From Paludibacteraceae bacterium (lineage in GTDB: Bacteria; Bacteroidota; Bacteroidia; Bacteroidales; Paludibacteraceae): DNA of 64,000 bases. The position numbers were made by a program, and so were the translations under genes. The notes under the pieces were generated by a model. That model was not told the DNA's origin. It did not search any database and saw nothing but the letters and a program-made list of their open reading frames with translations. The stretch spans positions 1-64,000 of the forward strand of contig JAILLP010000033.1 of assembly GCA_024693065.1 (NCBI GenBank), in the 5' to 3' direction. This document shows positions 26,083 to 33,942 of the stretch, piece by piece; position 1 is the stretch's first letter, and each line of letters opens with the position of its first letter.

Positions 26083-27069
26083 TTATTCACTGAAAATCAC
26101 CTTGGTAACAACCTTTCCGACCATTCCGAGTGTCTCTTTGCTTATGTTCTCCGGCGTGTCATGTGCCGTATGCCAGGTGGCAGGGAAGCCTCTTTCCTGT
26201 GAATAGTCGATGATATCGATGGTAGGGATGCCGGTGATCATGTTCACGAAGACATGGTCGTCGATGAGTTGCCCGCTGATTTCGTTCTTGAATTGTTGGT
26301 AACCCAATGAGTGGGCGGTGTTCCATACTTTGCTGGCCACGCTCTGCGCCAGTTGTTGGGAGGTGATGTCTATGCCGAACGAAGGGGATGAAGCTCCGAC
26401 CATGTCCAGCAGGATGCCGTACTGTGGCTTTGTCTTGTAATGGGGTTGCTTAGCCCAATATTGCGAGCCGAGGCACCAACTTTCCGCAGCCCCTCTGGCG
26501 TCGCCATAGTCTTCCACGTCCAACAACACGATGTCGATGCCCACGTTAGGCTCGTTGCTCTTGAGGATCCTGGCAATCTCCAGGAGAATCGCCACACCGC
26601 TGGCTCCGTCGTTGGCTCCCATCACCGCCTTCTGGATGTCCTGTGGGGCTCCCTGGTCGCAGAATGGTCTGGAATCCCAGTGGGAGAAGAGGATGATTCT
26701 CTCGCTTTTCTCAGGGTAGAAGGTGCCGATGATGTTGGTGGCTTTCAGCTCCGTCCCATCGAAGGCGGTTGTGATGAATGCCTGCTTGGTGACCTCCGCG
26801 CCAAAGGCCGCCATCTGTTGGCTGAGGTAGGCCGCACATTGCTCGTGTGCGTCTGTGTTGGGTACGCGTGGACCGAATTCGCACTGCCTCACAACATATT
26901 GGTAGGCTGAATCTTCCGAGAAGTTCGGAACGGCTATGTCTGTAGCGGACTTCTCCTTTCCCTTCTGTTCCGTTTCCGGGGCAATCTTTGTTGTGTTGGC
27001 TTCTGCGGTGCAGGAGGAAAAGATCACGGTAGTGGCCAGTAGGCTGGCGAATACGAGACTCTTTTGCAT
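26083..27069 (-). CDS. Glutaminyl-peptide cyclotransferase, M28-fold lipoprotein
   Basis: 328 residues. Lipobox FSSC with Cys20 places it at a membrane facing the periplasm. The catalytic domain has the bacterial type II QC layout: CEFGPRVPNT, then FSHWDSRPF, GANDGASG (zinc-binding Asp154), LLDVEDYGD (Glu186 and Asp187 as catalytic and zinc residues) and TAHDTPENI (His303). These residues fit M28-fold glutaminyl cyclases of oral Bacteroidales rather than aminopeptidases. It converts N-terminal Gln of exported proteins to pyroglutamate. It is 23 bases behind lptB and probably co-transcribed. Six exported proteins in this window are predicted to start with Gln, which fits its role. An M28 aminopeptidase is the main alternative. 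Confidence 0.88.
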   Translation of the reverse strand: MQKSLVFASLLATTVIFSSCTAEANTTKIAPETEQKGKEKSATDIAVPNFSEDSAYQYVVRQCEFGPRVPNTDAHEQCAAYLSQQMAAFGAEVTKQAFITTAFDGTELKATNIIGTFYPEKSERIILFSHWDSRPFCDQGAPQDIQKAVMGANDGASGVAILLEIARILKSNEPNVGIDIVLLDVEDYGDARGAAESWCLGSQYWAKQPHYKTKPQYGILLDMVGASSPSFGIDITSQQLAQSVASKVWNTAHSLGYQQFKNEISGQLIDDHVFVNMITGIPTIDIIDYSQERGFPATWHTAHDTPENISKETLGMVGKVVTKVIFSE

Positions 27070-27092
27070 ATGATGCGTTTTAACTATGTTTC

Positions 27093-28004
27093 TTATGAGA
27101 TAGGCTTTCTCTTCTTCAGTTCGAAGTCGCGGCCCAAGTATTTCTCCTTAACGATAGGGTTCGCCGCCAGCTCTTCGGATGTTCCTTGGAAGAGGATCCT
27201 TCCGTCGAACAGAAGGTAGGCGCGGTCTGTGATGGAGAGCGTCTCGTCCACGTTGTGGTCGGTGATGAGGATGCCGATGTTTTTGCTTTTCAGCTTCCAT
27301 ACGATATCCTGGATGTCTTGTACCGCAATCGGGTCGACACCTGCGAAAGGCTCGTCCAACATAATGAACTTAGGCTCGATGGCGAGGCAACGGGCGATCT
27401 CCGTACGACGACGTTCACCTCCCGAAAGACGGTCACCGAGGTTCTTGCGGACATGTCCCAGATTGAACTCTGAGATGAGGCTTTCCAGTTTTTCCTTTTG
27501 GTATTCCTTGGTGAAGTTTGTCATCTCCAATACGGAAAGGATGTTGTCCTCCACCGTCATCTTCCTGAATACGGAAGGCTCCTGGGCGAGGTATCCGATG
27601 CCTGCCTGCGCGCGTTTGTAGACGGGGTACTTCGTGATGTCCACGTCATTGAGGTATATTCTTCCCGCATTGGGTACGATCAGACCCGTCGTCATGTAGA
27701 ATGTGGTGGTCTTGCCGGCGCCGTTCGGACCGAGCAACCCGACGATCTCTCCCTGTTTCACGTTGATGGAGACGTTGTTGGCCACGATTCTCTGCCCGTA
27801 TTGCTTCACCAAACCCTCCGTGCGGAGCACCATCGAATCCCCTTGAAAGCGGCTGTCTTTGTTTTGAAAACTAACTTCTTCGAATTCGTTCGGTGTATTG
27901 GGCTTGGATGGGGCCTCATTCGTTTTTACGTTCTCCTGAATGCGTTTCACATCCTTTTCGGAACTGTTTTTCTCTTCAATGATTTTTATTTCTTTTTTGG
28001 ACAT
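27093..28004 (-). CDS. lptB: LPS export ABC transporter ATP-binding protein LptB
   Basis: 303 residues with a charged N-terminal extension of about 57 residues before [13 protein letters not shown], where most LptB proteins start. Walker [10 protein letters not shown] (92-100), signature LSGGE (193-197), Walker B FIMLDEP (213-219) and switch His in ITDHNV. The [15 protein letters not shown] and [14 protein letters not shown] segments are typical of LptB. It powers transfer of LPS to the outer membrane with LptFG. The extension is Lys/Glu-rich; the true start could be Met58. It shares a divergent promoter region with miaB and is followed by the QC gene. Confidence 0.93.
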   Translation of the reverse strand: MSKKEIKIIEEKNSSEKDVKRIQENVKTNEAPSKPNTPNEFEEVSFQNKDSRFQGDSMVLRTEGLVKQYGQRIVANNVSINVKQGEIVGLLGPNGAGKTTTFYMTTGLIVPNAGRIYLNDVDITKYPVYKRAQAGIGYLAQEPSVFRKMTVEDNILSVLEMTNFTKEYQKEKLESLISEFNLGHVRKNLGDRLSGGERRRTEIARCLAIEPKFIMLDEPFAGVDPIAVQDIQDIVWKLKSKNIGILITDHNVDETLSITDRAYLLFDGRILFQGTSEELAANPIVKEKYLGRDFELKKRKPIS

Positions 28005-28026
28005 ATGCCTTTTTCTTTGTCTTCCG

Positions 28027-28057
28027 CAAAAGTAACGTAACTTGTCGATTTATACAA
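28027..28057 (-). promoter_or_regulatory. Promoter of lptB and glutaminyl cyclase
   Basis: Complement reads TACTTTTG (28027-28034), 20 bases, then TTG (28055-28057). It starts 23 bases before the lptB ATG. Confidence 0.7.
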
Positions 28058-28096
28058 CTTATCGAGTGGATTCTTAAAAAATGGCGTATTAATTTG

Positions 28097-28104
28097 TATC
28101 TTTG
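28097..28104 (+). promoter_or_regulatory. -7 element of miaB
   Basis: TATCTTTG, a full TAnnTTTG match, 18 bases before the miaB ATG. The -33 region is poor (TTAA). Divergent to the lptB promoter. Confidence 0.55.
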
Positions 28105-28121
28105 CCAACGATATAAAAGGC

Positions 28122-29456
28122 ATGATAAAGATGAAGAAATTGTTCTTGGAGACGTATGGCTGTCAGATGAATGTGGCTGACAGTGAGGTGGTTGCGGCTA
28201 TTATGGATACGGCCGGTTATGAGGTGACACAGGTGGAGGACGAAGCGGACGCTGTTTTCGTGAATACCTGTTCCATCCGAGATAATGCGGAGCAGAAGAT
28301 CCATGGCAGATTGCAGGTCTTCCGCCAGCGTAAGCAGAAACGTCCCGATATGATCGTGGGCGTGCTCGGTTGCATGGCGGAGCGTATGAAGGATGAACTG
28401 CTGGCCACGGGTGTTGTCGATTTGGTGGTCGGACCGGATGCGTACTTGGATCTGCCGAACCTGGTGGGCGCTGTGGAGCAGGGCGAGAAGTCCATCAATG
28501 TGGATCTCTCCACCACGGAGACTTACAAGGATGTCATTCCCCAGCGATTATGCGGCGCCGCGATATCCGGTTTCGTCTCCATCATGCGCGGATGTAACAA
28601 TTTCTGCTCTTATTGTATCGTGCCTTACACGAGGGGTAGGGAGCGTAGCCGTGAGGTGCGTAGCATCCTGAACGAGATCGAGGATCTGAAAAAACGTGGC
28701 TACAAGGAGGTGGTCCTGATCGGACAGAACGTGAACTCCTACGCCTACAAAGGGGAGGACGGAACCGTCGTCTCCTTTGCTGACCTGCTGAAGATCGTGG
28801 CGGAGGCCTATCCGACGATGCGCGTGCGTTTCACCACTTCCCACCCGAAAGATATGAACGATGATGTGTTGATGGTGATGGCGGCCTACCCGAACATCTG
28901 CCGTCACATCCACTTGCCTGTGCAATCGGGCAGTAACAAGATATTGAAATCCATGAACCGTAAGTATACGAGGGAGTGGTACTTGGACCGTATCGCCGCC
29001 ATCCGTCGTATCGTGCCTGACTGTGGCATCACGACGGACGTGTTCTGCGGGTTCCATGACGAGACGGAGGAGGACCAGCAACTGACGTTGAGCCTGATGG
29101 AGGAAGTTGTCTTCGACTCCGCCTTCATGTTCAAATACTCGGAAAGACCGGGCACTTTCGCCGCCAAGAACTTGCCGGATAACATCTCGGAGGAGGTGAA
29201 GATCGCCCGTTTGAATGAGATCATCGCCTTGCAGACCCGCATGTCCGCCTTGAGCAACGAGCGTGATGTCAATAAGACGTTCGAGGTGCTGGTGGAAGGC
29301 TTCTCGAAGCGTTCACGCGAGCAATTGTTCGGCCGCACTTCGCAAAATAAGGTGGTCGTTTTCCCTAAAGGCAATCATAGAATTGGCGATTTCGTGAAGG
29401 TGAAGGTGCTTAGCGCCACATCCGCCACGTTAATCGGTGAGGAGGTGTTCGAGTGA
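28122..29456 (+). CDS. miaB: tRNA-2-methylthio-N6-dimethylallyladenosine synthase
   Basis: 444 residues. N-terminal UPF0004 domain with three cluster cysteines Cys14 (ETYGCQMN), Cys50 (NTCSIRDNA) and Cys84 (LGCMAER). Radical SAM domain with the CNNFCSYC triad (158, 162, 165) followed by PYTRGRERSR, and a C-terminal TRAM domain. NTCSIRDNAEQK fits MiaB rather than RimO. It adds the methylthio group to i6A37 of tRNAs reading codons that start with U. A second ATG three codons in is possible. The stop overlaps the start of the next gene (TGATG), indicating translational coupling. Confidence 0.96.
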   Translation: MIKMKKLFLETYGCQMNVADSEVVAAIMDTAGYEVTQVEDEADAVFVNTCSIRDNAEQKIHGRLQVFRQRKQKRPDMIVGVLGCMAERMKDELLATGVVDLVVGPDAYLDLPNLVGAVEQGEKSINVDLSTTETYKDVIPQRLCGAAISGFVSIMRGCNNFCSYCIVPYTRGRERSREVRSILNEIEDLKKRGYKEVVLIGQNVNSYAYKGEDGTVVSFADLLKIVAEAYPTMRVRFTTSHPKDMNDDVLMVMAAYPNICRHIHLPVQSGSNKILKSMNRKYTREWYLDRIAAIRRIVPDCGITTDVFCGFHDETEEDQQLTLSLMEEVVFDSAFMFKYSERPGTFAAKNLPDNISEEVKIARLNEIIALQTRMSALSNERDVNKTFEVLVEGFSKRSREQLFGRTSQNKVVVFPKGNHRIGDFVKVKVLSATSATLIGEEVFE

Positions 29457-31417
29457 TGGGGACCTTTTGGAACAGGTTGCGGAAGAGCCCGATCTTTGTG
29501 ATGCTCGTCAATTTTCTGTTGGCGATGGGGGTGATGTCCGTTTGCCGGTTCGCGTTTTACATGGTCAATAGCTCCTCTTTCCCGGAGGTGAATTCTTCCC
29601 GCCTCTTAGGCTTGATGGTGGCGGGCCTGCGGTTCGACCTCTCCGCTTGCATCTACCTGAATGCGCTCTATCTGGTGATGATGGCCATTCCTTTCCCGTT
29701 TAGGGAGAACAATACTTACCAGAAGGTCGCCAAGTGGGTCTTCTGTGTGCCTAATATCTTGGGGGCGTTCATGAACTCGGCCGACATGGTCTATTATCAG
29801 TTCACGAACCGCCGCACCAATCTCTCCATCTTCTCCGAGTTCTCGAACGATGGGAATATCGGAAAGGTCATCCTTACGGGTTTGGTTAATTATTGGTACG
29901 CCACGTTATTCTTCCTGCTGATGGTTTTCATATTGGTGATGTGCTATTATCGCCCTGACCAACAGCGCAAAAAACAATCGAACGGATGGCTCTATTATGC
30001 CTTGAACGTGCCGTTGTTTGCCGTGGTGGCTTACATGGCGGTCATCGGCATCCGGGGCGGATTCGGCAAGTATACCCGTCCGTTGGCGGTCTCGAACTCC
30101 ATGCAGTATGTGAAGAAACCGGAGGAGACAGCTATTGTCCTAAACACACCTTTCTGTGTCATCCGCACGGCGAAAAGCCCGTCGTTCGTTGTTCCTTCCT
30201 ATTTTGCTTCGATGGAGGATGCGGAGCGTTTCTATACGCCGGTGGTTGATCCTCACCCGCGGGAGGCTTTCCGCCCGATGAATGTGGTGGTGATCATCAT
30301 GGAGAGTTTTGGCAAGGAGTACATGGGCTTGTTCAACCGTGACTTGGACGATGGCACCTACAAGGGATACACGCCTTTCCTGGACTCTCTGTTCCAACAA
30401 GGCTATACGTTCAACTATTCCTACGCCAATGGCCGGAAGTCGATTGATGCCATGCCTTCTATTTTGGCGAGCATCCCGATGTTTGTGGCGCCTTATATCA
30501 CTACGCCTTATGCGGTGAACACCGTGTCGGGTTTGCCGGGTCTGCTGAAGGAGAAGGGCTACTATTCCGCCTTCTTCCATGGTGCGCCGAACGGCTCCAT
30601 GGGATTCCAATCGTTCGCCAAGTCCATCGGTTTTGACGATTATTTCGGGAAGACGGAGTTCGGGGATGACAGCTGTTTCGATGGTATATGGGCGATTTGG
30701 GACGAACCCTTCTTCCAGTTCTTCGCCGAGACGATGGATACCTTTCCGCAGCCTTTCATGACGGCTATATTCTCCGCGTCTTCGCATGATCCGTTCCGTG
30801 TGCCAGAGCAGTATGCGGACAAGTTTCCGAAGGGGAAAGAGCCTATTCATCAGTGTATTGGCTATTCTGACATGGCGCTTCGCCACTTCTTCGGGAGGGC
30901 TTCGAAGATGGATTGGTACAAGAACACGCTTTTCGTCTTTACGGCCGACCATACCAACCAGACCACGCACGAGGAGTATATGACGCAGTTGGGGAGGTAT
31001 GAGGTGCCGATTCTTTTCTACTGCCCGAGCGATAGCTTGTTGAAGGGTAGGAGCCAGACGTTGGCGCAGCAGATCGACATCATGCCTACGGTCTTGTCGT
31101 ATCTGAATTATGACAAGCCGTACGTCGCCTTTGGACAGAATTGTCTCTCACCAGACTCGACGAAGAGTGTGGTGATGTACAACGCTCCATTTTATCAGTA
31201 TTTGCACAACTCCATGATGCTCTCGTTCGATGGGGATAGTGTACGGTCGGTCTATGATTTCCAATCTGACCGCCTGCTTTCCAATGACTTACTGAACCGT
31301 GCGGTGAAGGTGGATACAATGGAAAATCGGTTGAAGGCGATTATCCAGCAGTATATGCATAGAATGGTGAATGATGAAATGACGATTCAGTCTTCGTCGG
31401 ATAAGGAAGAAAAGTGA
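29456..31417 (+). CDS. LtaS/sulfatase-family membrane enzyme
   Basis: 653 residues. About five transmembrane helices in residues 12-200, then an extracytoplasmic alkaline-phosphatase-superfamily domain. Expected metal and active-site residues are present: IIMESFG (Glu283), nucleophile candidate Ser329 in NGRKSIDAMPS, SSHDPF and FTADHTN. This matches LtaS-like phosphoglycerol or phosphoethanolamine transferase families common in Bacteroidetes, where the substrate is usually unknown; lipid A or glycan modification is plausible. The ATG at 29456 overlaps the miaB stop by one base; a GTG one codon earlier is also possible. Confidence 0.88.
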   Translation: MGTFWNRLRKSPIFVMLVNFLLAMGVMSVCRFAFYMVNSSSFPEVNSSRLLGLMVAGLRFDLSACIYLNALYLVMMAIPFPFRENNTYQKVAKWVFCVPNILGAFMNSADMVYYQFTNRRTNLSIFSEFSNDGNIGKVILTGLVNYWYATLFFLLMVFILVMCYYRPDQQRKKQSNGWLYYALNVPLFAVVAYMAVIGIRGGFGKYTRPLAVSNSMQYVKKPEETAIVLNTPFCVIRTAKSPSFVVPSYFASMEDAERFYTPVVDPHPREAFRPMNVVVIIMESFGKEYMGLFNRDLDDGTYKGYTPFLDSLFQQGYTFNYSYANGRKSIDAMPSILASIPMFVAPYITTPYAVNTVSGLPGLLKEKGYYSAFFHGAPNGSMGFQSFAKSIGFDDYFGKTEFGDDSCFDGIWAIWDEPFFQFFAETMDTFPQPFMTAIFSASSHDPFRVPEQYADKFPKGKEPIHQCIGYSDMALRHFFGRASKMDWYKNTLFVFTADHTNQTTHEEYMTQLGRYEVPILFYCPSDSLLKGRSQTLAQQIDIMPTVLSYLNYDKPYVAFGQNCLSPDSTKSVVMYNAPFYQYLHNSMMLSFDGDSVRSVYDFQSDRLLSNDLLNRAVKVDTMENRLKAIIQQYMHRMVNDEMTIQSSSDKEEK

Positions 31418-31427
31418 GCGAAAGTGA

Positions 31428-31457
31428 TTTGTTTTTTATAAAAATTAACTAAATTCG
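31428..31457 (+). promoter_or_regulatory. Promoter of the 220-residue barrel protein
   Basis: TTTG at 31428-31431, 18 bases, then TAAATTCG at 31450-31457 (one mismatch to TAnnTTTG). ATG at 31497. Confidence 0.5.
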
Positions 31458-31496
31458 CACCCGTCATTTGTTAACGATTTTAGTGTACAGATCAAT

Positions 31497-32159
31497 ATGA
31501 AGAAGATTTTCGCGGTGGTAATCACCGCATTATGTGCGTTCGGAGCAAGTGCTCAGATTAGTCCTTACAAGCAGTTCTCTCCGTTTGACGGGAACCATTT
31601 CATCATCGATGGAGGTGTGACGTATAGTACCATCAGCGAGAAATCGGCGCAATACAAGCCGTTGTTCCGCGCAGGTGCGGGTGCTGATATCCCGTTGTTT
31701 TATGCATGGACATCCTTCTGTCCTTCGTTGACGTTCGAGAGCAAGGGTTTCACCTATACCGCTTATGATGGATATGTATGGGACTATGACGTGACAGCCA
31801 TGTCCATAGAGGCTCCGTTGGAGTTCGCTTTCAACATCACTTTCTCGCGTAAAGCGGGTATGCAGATATTGGGCGGTCCGTATTTCGGTTATGGTATTGC
31901 GGGTAAATATTCCCAGTCTTCAGACTTGTACGAACAGGAAAATGGCTTTAGTACGCTGGAATATAACACCTATGGTGGAGACAATCCACGTTTGAACCGT
32001 TTCGATTTCGGTTTGTGTGGTGGAATTCGTTTCATCTATGACTTCATGGTGTTGAAATTGAATGCGGAAATCGGTTGTACGAACATGAATGCGAATGTGA
32101 AACAACCCGCCTATAAGGGTCGTTCCTTCTCCGCTTGCTTCGGTTTAAGGCTTCCTTAA
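31497..32159 (+). CDS. Outer-membrane beta-barrel protein (PorT family-like)
   Basis: 220 residues. Signal peptide MKKIFAVVITALCAFGASA with Gln20 as predicted mature start. The rest alternates amphipathic strands and turns (FRAGAGADIPLFY, FSRKAGMQILGGPYFGYGI, RFDFGLCGGIRF) and ends FSACFGLRLP, the pattern of porin-family barrels annotated as PorT-like. Its function cannot be given. It has its own promoter and a strong terminator. Confidence 0.82.
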   Translation: MKKIFAVVITALCAFGASAQISPYKQFSPFDGNHFIIDGGVTYSTISEKSAQYKPLFRAGAGADIPLFYAWTSFCPSLTFESKGFTYTAYDGYVWDYDVTAMSIEAPLEFAFNITFSRKAGMQILGGPYFGYGIAGKYSQSSDLYEQENGFSTLEYNTYGGDNPRLNRFDFGLCGGIRFIYDFMVLKLNAEIGCTNMNANVKQPAYKGRSFSACFGLRLP

Positions 32160-32179
32160 GGCTTTGGAAAGATACGGGG

Positions 32180-32213
32180 TCGGGATCTCCCTATGGGGGT
32201 CCCGATTTTTTTT
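32180..32213 (+). terminator. Terminator of the barrel gene
   Basis: CGGGATCTCCC and GGGGGTCCCG pair around TAT, followed by ATTTTTTTT, 20 bases after the stop. Confidence 0.85.
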
Positions 32214-32420
32214 GCATGCATTTCCAACGATGTGCCTTACGACGGTTTCACTTGCCGCATTGGTATAATACAACATTTACTATTTTACGTTTTACTATTA
32301 TTGCTGATGGATAATATCGCGTCAAACTCCGTGAGCATTTCCTTCGTGAGGAATAGTGGTCCTCTGTCTCGTCTGTGTGAAAAAACAAGTGATGTTTGTG
32401 TGTTGAATTTGTTTGTTTCG
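32214..32420. other. Intergenic spacer without recognised features
   Basis: Together with the terminator and promoter that flank it, this makes a 333-base gap. I see no gene, RNA or repeat in it. Confidence 0.6.
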
Positions 32421-32450
32421 TTGTTTTTCTTGATTATTACCGTATCTTTG
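32421..32450 (+). promoter_or_regulatory. Promoter of the 256-residue secreted protein
   Basis: TTG at 32421-32423, 19 bases, then TATCTTTG at 32443-32450. ATG at 32493. Confidence 0.75.
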
Positions 32451-32492
32451 TGAAACATATTGTTGAATTATTTCTCATAAAAACAACTGCTT

Positions 32493-33263
32493 ATGGAAAA
32501 ACGTTTATTCATTTTAGGGCTATTTTGCTTCTTGTGTGGCGAGGGTATGTTTGCACAGGGGGAACAAGATGTTGACCTTGTCGCCGCAGCTGGTGATTCT
32601 GTGACGGCAGGCGCATCAGAAGGTGCGGTTAAGACGCGAATTTTGAGGAATCTTGGAGCTGTTCCGAGTCTCAGTGATTTGGATTTCTCGAAAAGCGAAA
32701 GGAATGGTCGCTTTACAACTGCGGACGAGTATTGTGATGATTTACCCGATGATTATTCGGTTTATCGAAACATCATTGAATATAGTGTTATGGTTGGAGA
32801 TACCGTGTGGTTCGGTGTTAGTGATCCAGGTTCTGGATATGCTTATTGTTCCACGACGACTCTTCCCGTGTGCGTGATGGCAATGAGCCGCTATTCTAGT
32901 GAGTATCTGTTGGTGCAGGAGGCGTGGGAGGCGGAAATCCAACAATATAGTGTGGACTGTGAATGGGGTCCTTCTCCTCTACCGCCTTGTCGTAAATATT
33001 TTATTATGCCGGATGCAGATGTTGTGTTCGTTCAAAATTGGGCGGTGCCGATGTCTGTTTCGAAGACTGCGCAGGTTAGTGGCCCTCGCGTTTATGCGGG
33101 TCCATCCACGTTGATGGTCGAGTGTGACGATGTGAGTTATTCTGTCTTTACGGAGAATGGATCGTTAGTCTATGCGGGCAGTGACTATGCCGTGTCGCTG
33201 AATCCGGGAGTTTACTTTGTGAAGTTAGGCGACGGGTCGTCCGTCAAGGTGTTGGTTCCGTAA
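32493..33263 (+). CDS. Small secreted protein with sorting-domain-like C-terminus
   Basis: 256 residues. Signal peptide MEKRLFILGLFCFLCGEGMFA, predicted mature start Gln22. The centre has no recognised domain; it contains several Cys and a PLPPCRKYFIMPDADVVF strand region. The last 60 residues (GPSTLMVECDDVSYSVFTENGS through LNPGVYFVKLGDGSSVKVLVP) look like a short T9SS type A sorting domain, though the usual YPNP start is absent. A decayed copy of this gene lies downstream at 33574-33800. Own promoter and terminator. Function unknown. Confidence 0.78.
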   Translation: MEKRLFILGLFCFLCGEGMFAQGEQDVDLVAAAGDSVTAGASEGAVKTRILRNLGAVPSLSDLDFSKSERNGRFTTADEYCDDLPDDYSVYRNIIEYSVMVGDTVWFGVSDPGSGYAYCSTTTLPVCVMAMSRYSSEYLLVQEAWEAEIQQYSVDCEWGPSPLPPCRKYFIMPDADVVFVQNWAVPMSVSKTAQVSGPRVYAGPSTLMVECDDVSYSVFTENGSLVYAGSDYAVSLNPGVYFVKLGDGSSVKVLVP

Positions 33264-33289
33264 AATGTTCAGAGAATATGTTTTTGAGG

Positions 33290-33317
33290 AAGGGGAGTCG
33301 TCGCGATTCCCCTTTTT
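33290..33317 (+). terminator. Terminator of the 256-residue protein gene
   Basis: AAGGGGAGTCG (33290-33300) pairs with CGATTCCCCTT (33304-33314, one wobble), then a T run. Confidence 0.8.
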
Positions 33318-33573
33318 TATTGCTTGAGCCTCTTGGTAGTGCTGATTTTACGATTTACTATTCCAAAAACGCAGAACGAATAATTCCCCTCTGCCTCATC
33401 TACATGAAAGACTCGTGATGTGTATATTGTATTTTTTATAAATTTTCATTCAAAAAAATCTGAATTTTCTTTTGTTTAATTTATTTTTTGTTAACTTTGT
33501 GAGTGGAGTTTGTGCGCAATGTTATATAGAACAATTTTTGTATAGACAATATATAGGACAATGATTAAAGCGT
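33318..33573. other. Intergenic stretch with a topB-tail-like remnant and a promoter
   Basis: On the minus strand 33316-33335 reads K-R-L-K-Q-stop, close to the topB end R-A-L-K-Q-stop, directly abutting the terminator T run just as at topB. Further right, TTTG (33471-33474), 17 bases, and TAACTTTG (33492-33499) form a promoter ahead of the decayed gene. The rest is AT-rich and featureless. Confidence 0.45.
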
Positions 33574-33800
33574 ATGGGGAAAAAGGTTATTCATATTTAC
33601 GTGCCCCCTCATGGTAGGGGTTGGCGACTTGTATCCGAAGGCTTGTCTATCGGACGAGGATGCTGTTTCTGTGCCGGTAGGTTCGTCTGAAGGTACGTTT
33701 AAGATGCATAATGGGAGATGACCGTGTCGTGTCGTTTCCTTCCCCGGTGTATCCATCATGAATTTGGACAATGGGAGATTTCCCGTAAAGATATAGGTTC
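33574..33800 (+). pseudogene. Decayed copy of the 256-residue secreted protein gene
   Basis: The start region (ATGGGGAAAAAGGTTATTCAT) matches the start of the gene at 32493 (ATGGAAAAACGTTTATTCAT). In another frame, EDAVSVPVGSSEGTFK parallels GDSVTAGASEGAVK of the intact protein, and further on LDNGRFPVK parallels ERNGRFTTA. The matches fall in different frames with stops between them, so it is frameshifted and non-functional. The remaining two thirds of the gene are missing. A promoter-like site (33471-33499) precedes it. Identified by eye, not alignment. Confidence 0.6.
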
Positions 33801-33942
33801 TGTTGTGTTTAGAAGGTTTTAATTGGTTTTAGGTTTTTGTTCGTTTAAAAGTTCGTTTATTTAAAGGTTTGTTTGTTTAAAGTTGATGATTCTTCTGACA
33901 GTGGAGAGAGGGGGGGGAGTGATTCTCTCCCTCTTTGCTTTT

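Noticed and set aside
25863-26090. 75-codon minus-strand frame over the tRNA region
   Set aside because: It overlaps tRNA-Glu and its promoter and has no coding character.
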